Part shown: positions 16,134 through 24,880 of the stretch, piece by piece
How positions within the stretch are numbered: the stretch's first letter is position 1
Layout of the letters: the number at the start of each line of letters is the position of its first letter
DNA from: Micropruina sp.
Lineage (GTDB): Bacteria; Actinomycetota; Actinomycetes; Propionibacteriales; Propionibacteriaceae
Assembly: GCA_016716635.1 (NCBI GenBank)
Contig: JADJVZ010000011.1
Location: 806,001-870,000, forward strand
DNA length: 64,000 bases
Direction of reading: 5' to 3'
Notes under the pieces: model-generated
The model's database searches: none
Seen by the model: the letters and a program-made list of their open reading frames with translations, nothing else
What the model was told of the DNA's origin: nothing
Position numbers and translations under genes: made by a program

Positions 16134-16311
16134 TCGCGCCCGTCTCTACGGACACACCTCTTCCGAGTCAGGGAAGACGTCTATCGAAGCACGCCGGCCC
16201 GCGATTGGGTGCTGAATCACACGCCTGGCGTTTGGCCCCGCGCGTGGGGCACAATGGCGGAGTCCTCCAGACGAGTTGGCAGGGGAAGGCTAGACCCTTC
16301 AGGAGGACAAA
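16134..16311. other. intergenic region upstream of the DUF3145 gene
   Basis: No gene is seen in these 178 bases. ACAAT at 16251-16255 could be part of a -10 but has no well-spaced -35. A leader of about 50 bases containing AGGAGGAC at 16301-16308 leads into the ATG at 16312. Confidence 0.4.
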
Positions 16312-16809
16312 ATGAAGACGACCCGTGGCGTTGTGCTGATCCACTCCGCCCCGTCTGCCATGTGCCGCCACGTCGAATGGGCGTTGGGTGGCGTGACTGG
16401 CGCACCTTTGGACCTTGACTGGACGCCCCAGCCTGCCGAACGAGCCGCCTATCGCGCCGAGCTCTCTTGGTCGGGTGCCGTCGGTATGGGAGCGCGCTTG
16501 GCATCGGCTCTCCGCGGTTGGCCGCAACTCCGCTTCGAGGTGACCGAGGAACCCGCCGCAGGCTGCGAAGGCGAGCGCTGGGCCTACACCCCGACGCTGG
16601 GTGTCTTCCACGCCACGCTGGGCCTGCACGGCGATGTGTACGTCCACGAGGACCGCCTCAAGAAAGCCATCGTCGACGACGCCCTCGGACTGCGCCTTCT
16701 CCCGGATTCTCTCGCCGACCTTCTCGGCACCCGCTGGGACGACGAACTGGAAACCTTCCGCCAGGCCGGCGAAGGCGTTCAGGTCCGCTGGCTGCACCAG
16801 GTGGTCTAA
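16312..16809 (+). CDS. DUF3145 family protein
   Basis: A 165-residue actinobacterial conserved protein of DUF3145. It starts MKTTRGVVLIHSAPSAMC and carries the family features HVEWALGG near 20-27, LDLDWTPQP near 33-41 and, in the middle, LGVFHATLGLHGDVYVHEDRLKKA near 98-121. It ends in VRWLHQVV. No membrane segment or signal peptide is present. Family members are widespread in actinobacteria, but no biochemical role is established to my knowledge. The start is well supported by AGGAGGAC at four bases. It stands alone, with spacers of about 180 bases on both sides. Confidence 0.85.
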   Translation: MKTTRGVVLIHSAPSAMCRHVEWALGGVTGAPLDLDWTPQPAERAAYRAELSWSGAVGMGARLASALRGWPQLRFEVTEEPAAGCEGERWAYTPTLGVFHATLGLHGDVYVHEDRLKKAIVDDALGLRLLPDSLADLLGTRWDDELETFRQAGEGVQVRWLHQVV

Positions 16810-16993
16810 GCCGACGTGTCCGGCTCTCTCAGACCGTGTTCAAACGGTCGCCGAAACCGCCGAGAGGATCGTCCCGCCGTTCCGGCGGAACGGAGTGCTC
16901 CGTCTGCGCTCGCCAACCGACGGGGCGCCGCCGCAGGCTGAGCGATCGGCTTTGCGCGCGCTGCGCGGTGCAGGCTTCTGCTCTAATGAGGCA
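16810..16993. other. intergenic region with a short hairpin
   Basis: No gene is seen in these 184 bases. The inverted repeat CCGTTCC-GGC-GGAACGG at 16877-16893 could form a 7-bp hairpin and may end transcription of the DUF3145 gene, though no T-tract follows. TCTAAT at 16982-16987 lies six bases before the next ATG and could serve as a weak leaderless -10. Confidence 0.4.
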
Positions 16994-18049
16994 ATGGCCC
17001 CGAAGTCGTTTATGACAACTCCCAAAGCTCATCCGGGTGATCGGGTGGCGGTGATCTCTCCGGCATTTGCCGCGCCCGCGGTCTCGCTCGCGCTGCACGA
17101 GCAGGCGATGCGGCGGCTGACCGAGGCCACGGGACTGATCCCGGTCGAATACCCGACCACGCGGCAGCTCGGTGCAAGCGCGGCGGCACGTGCCGCTGAC
17201 GTCACCGAGGCGTTCGCTGACCCGAGCATTCGCGCCGTGCTCGCCACGATCGGCGGCGACGACCAGGTGACTGTCATCCGGCACATCGATGCCGCCGTGC
17301 TCGCGGCGAACCCGAAGCCGTTTCTCGGCTACAGCGATAACACGAACCTGCACAACCTGCTGTGGAACCTCGGCGTGCCAAGCTTCTATGGCGGTTCTAC
17401 TCAGGTGCACCTCGGGCCCGGCCCGCACCTTGATGACATCCATCTGCGGTCCCTACGGGCGGCCCTGCTCGACGGTGGCACCCTTGAGCTCACCGAACCC
17501 GGCGAGTCTGAGGACTTCGGACAACCGTGGGACAATCCGCGATCCTTGACGGAGTTCGGCACCCGCGAGGCCACTGAACCGTGGACCTGGGCCGGGCCGG
17601 AAAAGGCCGTGTCGGGCCGCAGCTGGGGCGGTTGCATCGAGGTCATCGACCAGATCGCCATCGCCGGACGAATGCCCGAAAACGCCGACCTGGACGGCGC
17701 GATCCTCATGTTGGAAACCAGCGAGGAGACACCGTCCGCGGACGAGGTCAAGCGTTGGGTGCGCGCCCTGGGCGAGCGCGGGGCCCTCAGCGCCGTCGCC
17801 GGTGTGCTCGTCGCCCGGCCGCCAGTCAGCGAGTTGCACTCACCCGTGCGGCCTGCGCCCGAGCGCGCCCGCCTGCGCGAGGCACAACGGGACACGATCA
17901 TCGAGCAGATCGCCCGATACAACCCCAACGCGGTGGTCTGCGTCGGGGTGCCATTCGGACACACCCGCCCCCAGTGGATCGTCCCGCATGGCGGCACCAT
18001 CGCTCTCGACGGAGCACGCCGCATCGTGACCGCAGACTACGAACGCTGA
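16994..18049 (+). CDS. S66-family peptidase (LD-carboxypeptidase / MccF-like)
   Basis: A 351-residue serine peptidase of family S66, which includes LD-carboxypeptidases of murein recycling and the microcin C self-immunity protein MccF. The N-terminus GDRVAVISPAFAAP near 14-27 is typical. IRAVLATIGGDDQVTVIRHID near 77-97 leads to the nucleophile motif GYSDNTNLHNLLWNLG near 112-127 (Ser in GYSD). The rest of the Ser-Glu-His triad is suggested by SWGGCIEVIDQI near 211 and VPFGHTRPQWIVP near 319 (His). The longer insert and the GGDD and GYSDNT forms look closer to MccF-type than to E. coli LdcA. No signal peptide is present, so it acts in the cytoplasm. Convergent with accD across a strong terminator. 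Confidence 0.87.
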   Translation: MAPKSFMTTPKAHPGDRVAVISPAFAAPAVSLALHEQAMRRLTEATGLIPVEYPTTRQLGASAAARAADVTEAFADPSIRAVLATIGGDDQVTVIRHIDAAVLAANPKPFLGYSDNTNLHNLLWNLGVPSFYGGSTQVHLGPGPHLDDIHLRSLRAALLDGGTLELTEPGESEDFGQPWDNPRSLTEFGTREATEPWTWAGPEKAVSGRSWGGCIEVIDQIAIAGRMPENADLDGAILMLETSEETPSADEVKRWVRALGERGALSAVAGVLVARPPVSELHSPVRPAPERARLREAQRDTIIEQIARYNPNAVVCVGVPFGHTRPQWIVPHGGTIALDGARRIVTADYER

Positions 18050-18196
18050 GAAATCCGCTTCCGCGCGAACGACTGCGAGCTCAGTAACTCCTGGTCGTTC
18101 AGGGCTCGCTGTCGACTGGCTGAGAACCAAGCGGGGAATTCGTCCAGTTTGGGTGTCGCCGGACACGACGGGTGAAGACGCAGAAGGAACAAGAAA

Positions 18197-18223
18197 GGTG
18201 CGCCGAGGAAACCTCGGCGCACC
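18197..18223 (-). terminator. terminator of the fatty-acid synthesis operon
   Basis: A perfect 12-bp stem (18197-18208 with 18212-18223) has a three-base loop. Read on the minus strand it comes 25 bases after the accD stop and is followed by a T-rich stretch (TTTCTTGTTCC). It would stop transcripts of the fab-accD genes. Confidence 0.8.
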
Positions 18224-18247
18224 CGCTTGTCAGATGGGTAACGGGCC

Positions 18248-19666
18248 TCAGAGGGGGATGTTGCCGTGGAGGCCGCGGAGGCCAGTGTCGGCATCCCGGA
18301 TGGCCTTGGCGAGCGCGGAACGGGTCACGTCGGGGTTGACGATCTCGTCCACGACGCCGATGGCCACGGCGGTCTCAACGCCACCGGCGATCTTCTCGTG
18401 CTCGGCGGCCAACTCGGCCTCGACCGCGGCAAGGTTCTCAGGGGCAACCTCGGCGAGCTTGCGCCGGTGCAGAATGCGGATGGCTGCGACGGCGCCCATG
18501 ACGGCCACCTGCGCCCCCGGCCAAGCGAAGACCTTCGTGGCACCCAGGGAACGGCTGTTCATCGCGATGTAGGCACCGCCGTAGGCCTTGCGCGTCACCA
18601 GCGTGACCCGCGGCACCCGGGCCTCGGCGAATGCGTGCAGCAGCTTCGCGCCGCGACGGACGACACCGTCCCACTCCTGGCCGACACCGGGCAGGTAGCC
18701 GGGGACGTCAACGAGCACGACCAGCGGAACACCGAAGGCGTCGCAGATCCGGACGAAGCGCGCGGCCTTCTCGGCCGACAGGGAATCGAGGCAGCCACCC
18801 AAGCGCAGCGGATTGTTCGCCACAACGCCGACCGTCCGTCCGGCCAGGCGACCGAACGCGGTGGTGACGTTGGGCGCCCAGCGGGCGTGCATTTCGAAAA
18901 CGCTGCCTTCATCGAGCAGGCCGTTGATCAGCGGATGCACGTCGTACGCGCGCTTGATCGACTTCGGCAGGAAGCTCGCGAGATCGACGTCCGCCACCTC
19001 GGCGGCGACGCCGCCCTGAGCGGCCAGCAGCGTGGCGATGGCGCGGCCCTTGTTGAGGGCGTCAGCCTCGTCGTCGGCCACGACGTGGACGACACCGGAC
19101 TTGCGCTCGTGGGTGTCGGGCCCGCCGAGGCGCTTCATGTCCACGTTTTCGCCGGTCACCGAGCGGACCACGTCCGGACCGGTGACGAAGATGCGGCCTT
19201 CGGGGGCCAGGATCACGACGTCGGTCAGCGCCGGGCCGTACGCGGCGCCGCCGGCGGCCGCCCCGAGGACGATCGAGATCTGCGGAATCTTGCCCGAGGC
19301 GTTGGTCATGGCGTTGAAGATGCCGCCCACGCCGTGCAGGGACAGCACCCCGTCAGCGAGGCGGGCCCCGCCGGAGTGCCAGACACCGATGATGGGAACG
19401 CGGTCGACCATGGCCTGGCGGTAGGCCTCCACGACGACGTCGCAGCCCTCTTGGCCCATGGCGCCGCCCATGATGGTGGCGTCGGAGCAGAAGGCGACGA
19501 TCGGGCAACCGTTGACCTTACCGGTGGCCGCCAGCATGCCGGAGGTGTTGTCCGGGACGAGGAGCTTCATCGTGCCCGGATCCATCAGGTTCGTGAGGCG
19601 ATGAATCGGGTTGCGGGGATCCTCCTCGCGGGGGAGCTTCGCGGGCTTCACGGGAGCTTGAGTCAT
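18248..19666 (-). CDS. accD: acyl-CoA carboxylase carboxyltransferase, beta subunit (AccD6-like)
   Basis: A 472-residue biotin-dependent carboxyltransferase of the two-crotonase-domain type. It transfers CO2 from carboxybiotin to acetyl-CoA or propionyl-CoA. Visible features are VAFCSDATIMGGAMGQEGCD near 57-76, the first oxyanion region SGGARLADGV near 98-107, LGAAAGGAAYGPAL near 133-146, and in the second half GGCLDSLSAEKAARFVR near 289-305, DVPGYLPGVGQEWDG near 318-332 and RKAYGGAYIAMNSR near 355-368. At about 50 kDa it is shorter than typical PccB. Its place at the end of a fabD-fabH-acpP-fabF cluster matches mycobacterial AccD6, so malonyl-CoA supply for fatty-acid synthesis is the likely job. 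The biotin-carrying alpha subunit is not in the window. Confidence 0.88.
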   Translation of the reverse strand: MTQAPVKPAKLPREEDPRNPIHRLTNLMDPGTMKLLVPDNTSGMLAATGKVNGCPIVAFCSDATIMGGAMGQEGCDVVVEAYRQAMVDRVPIIGVWHSGGARLADGVLSLHGVGGIFNAMTNASGKIPQISIVLGAAAGGAAYGPALTDVVILAPEGRIFVTGPDVVRSVTGENVDMKRLGGPDTHERKSGVVHVVADDEADALNKGRAIATLLAAQGGVAAEVADVDLASFLPKSIKRAYDVHPLINGLLDEGSVFEMHARWAPNVTTAFGRLAGRTVGVVANNPLRLGGCLDSLSAEKAARFVRICDAFGVPLVVLVDVPGYLPGVGQEWDGVVRRGAKLLHAFAEARVPRVTLVTRKAYGGAYIAMNSRSLGATKVFAWPGAQVAVMGAVAAIRILHRRKLAEVAPENLAAVEAELAAEHEKIAGGVETAVAIGVVDEIVNPDVTRSALAKAIRDADTGLRGLHGNIPL

Positions 19667-19726
19667 GAATGTGCCTTCGGCTAGGACACCGCCGGACGTG
19701 GCGTCCGGCGGTGCATCAGGAGGGGA

Positions 19727-20980
19727 TCAGGTCTGGTTGGCGTTCGTGACGAGGATGGCCACGTTGTGACCACCGAAGCCGAACGAGTTGTTGATCGCGG
19801 CGAGGTCGCCGGCGGGCAGCGACCGGGTGACGTTCGCGGCGATATCGATCGGCAAGTTGGGCTCGGCCTCGTGCAGGTTGATCGTCGGCGGCACCGTGCG
19901 GGTGTTGAGCGCCAAGATCGTGGCGAGGGACTCGAGCGCCCCCGCGCCACCGAGGAGGTGGCCGGTCATCGACTTGGTCGATGTGACGACGCAGCCCGGA
20001 GTCGCGTCGCCGAGGGCGATGTTGATCGAGTTGGCCTCGGTCACGTCGCCCTGGGGGGTCGAGGTGCCGTGAGCGTTGACGTGCTTGATGTCGGACGCGG
20101 ACAGCCCGGCGTCCTTCAGGGCGCGGATCATCGCGGTGGACTGGCCTTCGCCCGTGGGGTTGGGTTGGACGATGTCGTGGCTGTCGGCGGTGATGCCGGT
20201 GCCGGCGATGGTCCCGTAGATCTTGGCGCCACGCGCTTGGGCGTGCTCGAGGCTCTCCAGGATCAGTACCGCGCCGCCTTCGGCCATGACGAAGCCGTCG
20301 CGGCCAATATCCCAGGGACGCGAGGCGCCGGCTGGATCATCGTTGCGGCGGCTCAGGGCCTGCATCTGGCCGAACGCGGCCAGCGGGAGCGGATGAATGG
20401 TGGCTTCGCAGCCACCGGCGACGACCACGTCCGCGCGGCCGAGACGAATGGCGTCGACGCCCTGGGCGATGGCTTCGTTCGACGAGGCGCAGGCCGAGAC
20501 GGGCGCGTGCACGCCGGCCTTGGCGCCGACCATCAAACCGACGTTCGCGGCGGGCGCGTTGGCCATCAGCATGGGGATCGTGAAGGGGGAGACCCGGCGG
20601 TAGCCACGGTCGCGTTGGGCGTCCCAGTTGTCCAGCAGCGAGTGCAGGCCGCCGATACCGCTGGCCACGGAAACCACGAGGCGGTAGGGGTCAATGGGAT
20701 TGTCGTCGCCGAAGCCGAAGCCGGCGTCACGCCAGGCCTCTTCAGCAGCGATGAGCGCGATTTGGGTCGAGCGGTCCAGGCGACGGGCCTTGACGCGATC
20801 GATGTGTTCGGAGGGTTCGACAGCCAGGCGTCCGGCGATCCGGGTGGGGAGCTCTGCGGCCCACTCGTCCTCAATGAGAACGACGCCCGAGCGTCCGGCC
20901 AACAGGCCAGCCCAAGTGTCAGCCAGGTTCCCGCCGAGGGGCGTGGAGGCTCCGAGGCCGGTAACGACAACGGTGGTCAT
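19727..20980 (-). CDS. fabF: beta-ketoacyl-ACP synthase II (FabF/KasA type)
   Basis: A 417-residue condensing enzyme that elongates acyl-ACP with malonyl-ACP. It starts MTTVVVTGLGASTPLGG. The catalytic Cys lies in VSACASSNEAIAQG near 161-174, and the two active-site His residues are in NAHGTSTPQGDVTEA near 298-312 and KSMTGHLLGGAGALES near 331-346. The GFGGHN motif near the C-terminus (about 401) completes the thiolase fold. The TACSS motif common in FabF is ACASS here, as in actinobacterial KasA relatives. Cytosolic type II FAS component, encoded between acpP and accD on the same strand with 60-75 base spacers; the ATG has an AAAGAAGG upstream. Confidence 0.93.
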   Translation of the reverse strand: MTTVVVTGLGASTPLGGNLADTWAGLLAGRSGVVLIEDEWAAELPTRIAGRLAVEPSEHIDRVKARRLDRSTQIALIAAEEAWRDAGFGFGDDNPIDPYRLVVSVASGIGGLHSLLDNWDAQRDRGYRRVSPFTIPMLMANAPAANVGLMVGAKAGVHAPVSACASSNEAIAQGVDAIRLGRADVVVAGGCEATIHPLPLAAFGQMQALSRRNDDPAGASRPWDIGRDGFVMAEGGAVLILESLEHAQARGAKIYGTIAGTGITADSHDIVQPNPTGEGQSTAMIRALKDAGLSASDIKHVNAHGTSTPQGDVTEANSINIALGDATPGCVVTSTKSMTGHLLGGAGALESLATILALNTRTVPPTINLHEAEPNLPIDIAANVTRSLPAGDLAAINNSFGFGGHNVAILVTNANQT

Positions 20981-21055
20981 GGATCCTTCTTTCGATCGCG
21001 GACAGCTGAGTTTCCGGCGGGGCCAGTGGTGGCCCCGCCGAAAGTGAGCGTTGGC

Positions 21056-21301
21056 TCAGGCCTGGTGGGCCTCGATGAAGGCCACGGCGTCGCCGACGGT
21101 CTTCAGGTTCTTCGACTCCTCGTCGGGAATCGTGACGCCGAACTTCTCCTCGCAGCCGACGATGATTTCCACCATCGCGAGGCTGTCGACGTCGAGGTCA
21201 TCGATGAAGGACTTGTCGAGCTGCACGTCGGCAACGGGCACACCGGCCACGTCGTTGACGATGTCGGCAAGCTGGGCGCGGATCTCTTCGGTGGTGGCCA
21301 T
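21056..21301 (-). CDS. acpP: acyl carrier protein
   Basis: An 81-residue acidic acyl carrier protein. The phosphopantetheine attachment serine is in DDLDVDSLAMVEII near residues 34-47, within the usual helix II start. It begins MATTEEIRAQLADIV and ends KTVGDAVAFIEAHQ. Length and charge are typical. ATG at 21301 was chosen because of GAAGGAAAG just upstream and because an extension to 21343 would add a basic, non-homologous segment. It shuttles acyl intermediates among FabD, FabH and FabF, whose genes flank it. Confidence 0.95.
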   Translation of the reverse strand: MATTEEIRAQLADIVNDVAGVPVADVQLDKSFIDDLDVDSLAMVEIIVGCEEKFGVTIPDEESKNLKTVGDAVAFIEAHQA

Positions 21302-21355
21302 AAGGCTTTCCTTCTTTCTTCTTGCGGTAACGCTCCGGAACATTCGTCCGGAAAC

Positions 21356-22348
21356 TTAGGGGAGGGTGATGACCTGGCCGGCGTAGACGAGCCCGGCACC
21401 AAAGCCGATGATAAGGGCCGTGTCGCCGCTCTTGGCCTCACCGCTGGCGAGGAGCGCGTCCATCGCGAGGGGGATCGAGGCGGCCGAGTTGTTGCCGAAG
21501 TTCTTGATGGTCCGCGCGACGACGACCTTCTCGGGCAACTTCAGCGAACGCAGCATGGCATTGGTGATGCGGTCGTTGGCCTGATGAGGGATGAACGCGT
21601 CGAGTTGGTCGACGGTCACGCCCGCAGCGTCGAGCGTCCGCTTGGCGGCGTCGGCGATGAAACCGGTCGCCCAGCGGAAGACCGCCTGGCCCTGCATGGT
21701 GAGGACGCCCTTGTTGCCGGAGGCGACAGCATCGGGCCATGGCTCGGCCTGGGCGATGGCCTCAAACTGGTCGCCGTCGGAACCCCAGACCACCGGGCTG
21801 ATGCCGTTGGTCTCCGAGGGGCCTACCACAACAGCGCCCGCACCATCGGCGAACAAGAATGCGGTGGAGCGGTCTTCGAGATTGATCATCTCCGAGAGGG
21901 TCTCGGCACCGATCACGAGGACGTTCGTCGCGGCGCCCGCGCGGATCAGCGCGTCGGCCTGGCCGATGCCATAGCAAAACCCGGCGCATGCGGCGGAGAT
22001 GTCGTAGGCGGCGGCGTCGGTGGCGCCCAGCTTCGCGGCCAGTTTGGGGGCGAGGCCCGGCGTCTGGTCGAAGTGGGAGACGGTCGACAAGATCACGGTG
22101 TCGATGCTGGATGCCTCGATGCCCGCGCGCTCGATGGCGATGCGGGCGGCGGCCAAGGAGAGGGATTCGAGATCCTCGCCCTCACCGATCCAGCGACGTT
22201 CGGCGATGCCGGTGCGTTGCTGAATCCACTCGTCGGACGACTCGATGTAGGTGCACATCTCTTCGTTGTCGACAACCCGCGACGGGATCGCGGACCCGAC
22301 CGAAAGGATGCGTGCAAAACGACTGCCTTGAGCAACGTTCAGGCTCAC
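21356..22348 (-). CDS. fabH: beta-ketoacyl-ACP synthase III
   Basis: A 330-residue initiating condensing enzyme that joins a starter acyl-CoA to malonyl-ACP. The catalytic Cys is in DISAACAGFCYGI near 115-127, His in AFIPHQANDRI near 255-265 and Asn in IKNFGNNSAASIPLA near 283-297, giving the Cys-His-Asn triad. ADGAGAVVVG near 171 is also typical. Start GTG 22348 overlaps the fabD stop (GTGA), so the two genes are coupled. In organisms with branched or odd-chain lipids FabH sets the primer choice; the sequence alone does not show which primer is used here. Confidence 0.94.
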   Translation of the reverse strand: MSLNVAQGSRFARILSVGSAIPSRVVDNEEMCTYIESSDEWIQQRTGIAERRWIGEGEDLESLSLAAARIAIERAGIEASSIDTVILSTVSHFDQTPGLAPKLAAKLGATDAAAYDISAACAGFCYGIGQADALIRAGAATNVLVIGAETLSEMINLEDRSTAFLFADGAGAVVVGPSETNGISPVVWGSDGDQFEAIAQAEPWPDAVASGNKGVLTMQGQAVFRWATGFIADAAKRTLDAAGVTVDQLDAFIPHQANDRITNAMLRSLKLPEKVVVARTIKNFGNNSAASIPLAMDALLASGEAKSGDTALIIGFGAGLVYAGQVITLP

Positions 22349-23547
22349 AGCTGGACCTCCTGGGCCACCGGGTAAAGCCGGATGATCGGCTGGCCGGGGG
22401 AGACCGGGTCGCCCTCTTCGACCAGCAGCTCGGTGACGGTGCCGCCGTGCTGGGTGGTGACCTCGATGGTTTCGCGGAGGTTCTCCACCGAGCCGACGAC
22501 GGCGCCCGGGGCCAGCAGCTGACCGGCGGCGACACCCTCGGCGGCGTGGAACTCACCCTTGGCGGGGGAGACGACCATCATCCAGCTGGGTGTGACGTTC
22601 ATGATGGACGCGCGCTCCGGCTCACTGTGGCGCAAGGCGAAGGCCCGGGCGTCGGCCAGTTGGTCGGGGGTGTTGAGCGAGAAGACCTCGACGCCGGGCA
22701 TGTTGCGCTTGGCGATGCCGGTCAGGGTGCCGGCCGGGGGCAGTTCCAGCAGACCGGTGACGCCCAGGTCGACCATGCTCTCCATGCACAGGTCCCAGCG
22801 GACGGGGTTGGTGATCTGGGTGACCAGGCGGGTGAGGTACTCACGTCCGCTTTGGACGACCTGGCCGTCGGCGTTGCTCAACAGCCGCGTGCGGGCATCG
22901 TGGGTCGAGATGGCGCGGGCGAGGCGACCCAAGGTCTTCTGCGCGGGAGCCATGTGCTCGGTGTGGAACGCGCCGGCGACGCTCAGCTGGATCACTCGCG
23001 CGCCCGCCGGGGGGTTGGCCTTCAGTGCTTCGATCTGCTCGACCGTGCCCGCGGCGACGATCTGGCCACCGCCGTTGTTATTGGCGGCGACGGCTCCGAG
23101 TTCGGCGATGCGGGCGAGCACGTCCGCGGGGTCGCCCTTGAGGACGGCCGCCATGGTCGTCGGACGCAGCGCGGAGGCCTCGGCCATGCCAAGGCCACGC
23201 TGGCGGACGAACACCATCGCCTGCTCGGCGCTGAGGACGCCCGTCGCGGCCGCGGCGGTGATCTCACCGACGCTGTGACCCGCGGCCACCCCGGTGACTC
23301 GGAACCCATCGGATGGCTGAGGGAACAACTGCAGGGCAGTGACCAAACCAGCGGCCACCAACAGCGGTTGCGCGATGGCGGTGTCGCGGATGGTTTCGGC
23401 ATCGGCCTCGGTCCCGTAATAGGTGAGGTCGAGGCCGGCCACCGTGGAAAGCCAGTTGAGGCGGTCGGCGAACGTCTGGTCGACGAGCCAGGGGGCCAAG
23501 AAGCCGGGCGTCTGAGCACCCTGTCCGGGGGCAACGATTGCAAGCAC
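22345..23547 (-). CDS. fabD: malonyl-CoA:ACP transacylase with C-terminal BCCP-like domain lacking the biotinyl lysine
   Basis: Residues 1-305 are a normal FabD: PGQGAQTPGFL near 7-17, nucleophile Ser92 in AGHSVGEI, the Arg in VRQRGLGM near 114-121, His195 in VAGAFHTEHMAP and NPVRWD near 247-252. It loads malonyl groups from CoA onto ACP. Unusually, the protein goes on to 400 residues. Residues 318-394 read as a biotinyl/lipoyl domain, with VVSPAKGEF near 325 and GGTVTELLVEEGDPVSPGQP near 368-387 matching BCCP strands. A gapless alignment puts VENLRE (354-359) on the BCCP motif VEAMKM, so the biotinylated Lys is Arg358. The domain therefore cannot be biotinylated at the usual site. It is encoded with accD in one cluster. 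Start GTG 23547. Confidence 0.9.
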   Translation of the reverse strand: MLAIVAPGQGAQTPGFLAPWLVDQTFADRLNWLSTVAGLDLTYYGTEADAETIRDTAIAQPLLVAAGLVTALQLFPQPSDGFRVTGVAAGHSVGEITAAAATGVLSAEQAMVFVRQRGLGMAEASALRPTTMAAVLKGDPADVLARIAELGAVAANNNGGGQIVAAGTVEQIEALKANPPAGARVIQLSVAGAFHTEHMAPAQKTLGRLARAISTHDARTRLLSNADGQVVQSGREYLTRLVTQITNPVRWDLCMESMVDLGVTGLLELPPAGTLTGIAKRNMPGVEVFSLNTPDQLADARAFALRHSEPERASIMNVTPSWMMVVSPAKGEFHAAEGVAAGQLLAPGAVVGSVENLRETIEVTTQHGGTVTELLVEEGDPVSPGQPIIRLYPVAQEVQL

Positions 23548-23580
23548 GTGACCACGATGTCAGGTCACGAGCAGGTCACG
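23547..23580. promoter_or_regulatory. repeated GGTCACG motifs upstream of fabD, candidate regulator site
   Basis: On the plus strand CAGGTCACG occurs twice, at 23561-23569 and 23572-23580, with an 11-bp period, and an inverted copy CGTGACC lies at 23547-23553. The cluster ends at the fabD start and faces the gene for a FasR-like regulator. Two same-face half-sites plus a dyad are what a dimeric regulator would bind. The link to FasR is inferred. Confidence 0.4.
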
Positions 23581-23668
23581 GCGTTGAGACACCTCCGAAA
23601 AAGGCGCTCGAATTTGTGCGTTTCCTACAAAGACCCCGACCCGGACGGGCGAAAGCCCAGCGCGGACG

Positions 23669-24862
23669 TCAGCTGAGGAGACGGCCGAGAGTCACTGCGA
23701 GGCGTAGGACATACAAGTCGCGGGGGTCGGTAGCGAGCAGCCCGGTGATCTCTTGGATGCGTCGGATGCGGTACCGCACGGTATTGGGGTGGACGAACAG
23801 CGCCCGACCGGTCGCCTCGATCGAGCCGCCATGATCGCTGAACCCGATCAGCGTCTCGAGGAGGTCGCCACCGGACGCCGCCAGGGGCGTGTAGATGTCT
23901 TGGGCGAGCGTCCGACGGGCGTGTCCATCGCCGGCGAGCGCGCGTTCGGGCAGCAGTTCGGAGGCCGCCACCGGACGCGGGGCACTCGCCCAGGCTCGGA
24001 CGGCGCGGACGCCCGCGAGGGCCGGGCGGGCGCTGGCCACGGCCTGTTCGAGGCGCGGCACCACGGGCCCCACCACGATGGCGCCGGGGCCGAAGTGCGT
24101 AGAGAGCTCCGACACGACGGGCAGCACCACGCTCAGGTCCTCGAAGTCGCCGCCAAGGATCATGACCAAACGTTCGCCATGCGGCGCCGCCAGGACGTCC
24201 CAGCCTTGCCGATTCACCTGCCGTCGAACGGATTCGATGGCGAAGGCGGGGTCTTCGGGGGAATCGCCCACGACAAAGACCACGCCGCGAGGGGCTTGCC
24301 AGCCAAGGGTCGAAGCCTGCGACACGGCCGATTCATCCGCCTCGCCGCGGATGACCGCGTCCACCACCATGGCTTCGAGCCGTGCGTCCCACGCGCCTCG
24401 CGACTCGGCGGCTCGCGCGTAAACGGCGGCGGCGGCGAAGGCGACCTCGCGGGAGTAGTGCAGCACGGCCAGGTGCGCCGCTGGGCGGTCGCCGCGGGGC
24501 AGCGACTTCTCGATCTGGGCGTCCACCGTGTCGATGATTGAGCGCATCACCTCGACGGTCCGCTGCAGAGAAATGTGGCGCTGCAGGGCTCGCGGAGCCG
24601 CGGCGAAGATGGCTGACGGATCGGCGCTGCCGTCCCCGGTCAGCCAAGCGACGAAGCCGTCGATGCCCGCGCGGGCGACGACGGTGACCCAGGAGCGATC
24701 CTCGGCGTCGAGGCTGCCAAACCAGGCGTAACGCTGCTCGATCGACCCGATGGCTTGCGTGGTGGTGGCGGCGGAGGTGTCGCGGAGTCGGCGCACGACG
24801 GAGTCCTTGATCCGTGGCGGCGGTTCTTGGGCCGCGGGCCACGTGGGGGTCCTTGCAGGCAT
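23669..24862 (-). CDS. fasR: PucR/CdaR-type transcriptional regulator of fatty-acid synthesis (FasR-like)
   Basis: A 397-residue DNA-binding regulator. The last 60 residues form the PucR-type helix-turn-helix: LLETLIGFSDHGGSIEATGRAL near 334, then FVHPNTVRYRIRRIQEITG near 357-375 and DLYVLRLAVTLGRLL at the end. The middle third has the GGDEF-like ligand region of this group. In Streptomyces a regulator of this architecture (FasR) lies upstream of fabD and activates the fab genes; gene order and strand match here. ATG at 24862 has AAGGAG at five to six bases and a -10-like TAGGCT at 24881-24886 on the minus strand. It is divergent from the PHP gene. The effector is not evident from sequence. 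Confidence 0.85.
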   Translation of the reverse strand: MPARTPTWPAAQEPPPRIKDSVVRRLRDTSAATTTQAIGSIEQRYAWFGSLDAEDRSWVTVVARAGIDGFVAWLTGDGSADPSAIFAAAPRALQRHISLQRTVEVMRSIIDTVDAQIEKSLPRGDRPAAHLAVLHYSREVAFAAAAVYARAAESRGAWDARLEAMVVDAVIRGEADESAVSQASTLGWQAPRGVVFVVGDSPEDPAFAIESVRRQVNRQGWDVLAAPHGERLVMILGGDFEDLSVVLPVVSELSTHFGPGAIVVGPVVPRLEQAVASARPALAGVRAVRAWASAPRPVAASELLPERALAGDGHARRTLAQDIYTPLAASGGDLLETLIGFSDHGGSIEATGRALFVHPNTVRYRIRRIQEITGLLATDPRDLYVLRLAVTLGRLLS

Positions 24863-24880
24863 CGGGCTCCTTCCGCGGTC

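Noticed and set aside
18037..18294. 85-codon minus-strand frame over the accD terminator
   Set aside because: It covers a strong terminator hairpin and the end of accD in another frame; no family resemblance.
19766..22375. 869-codon open frame on the plus strand across fabF, acpP and fabH
   Set aside because: Runs opposite three well-supported genes and has shadow composition.
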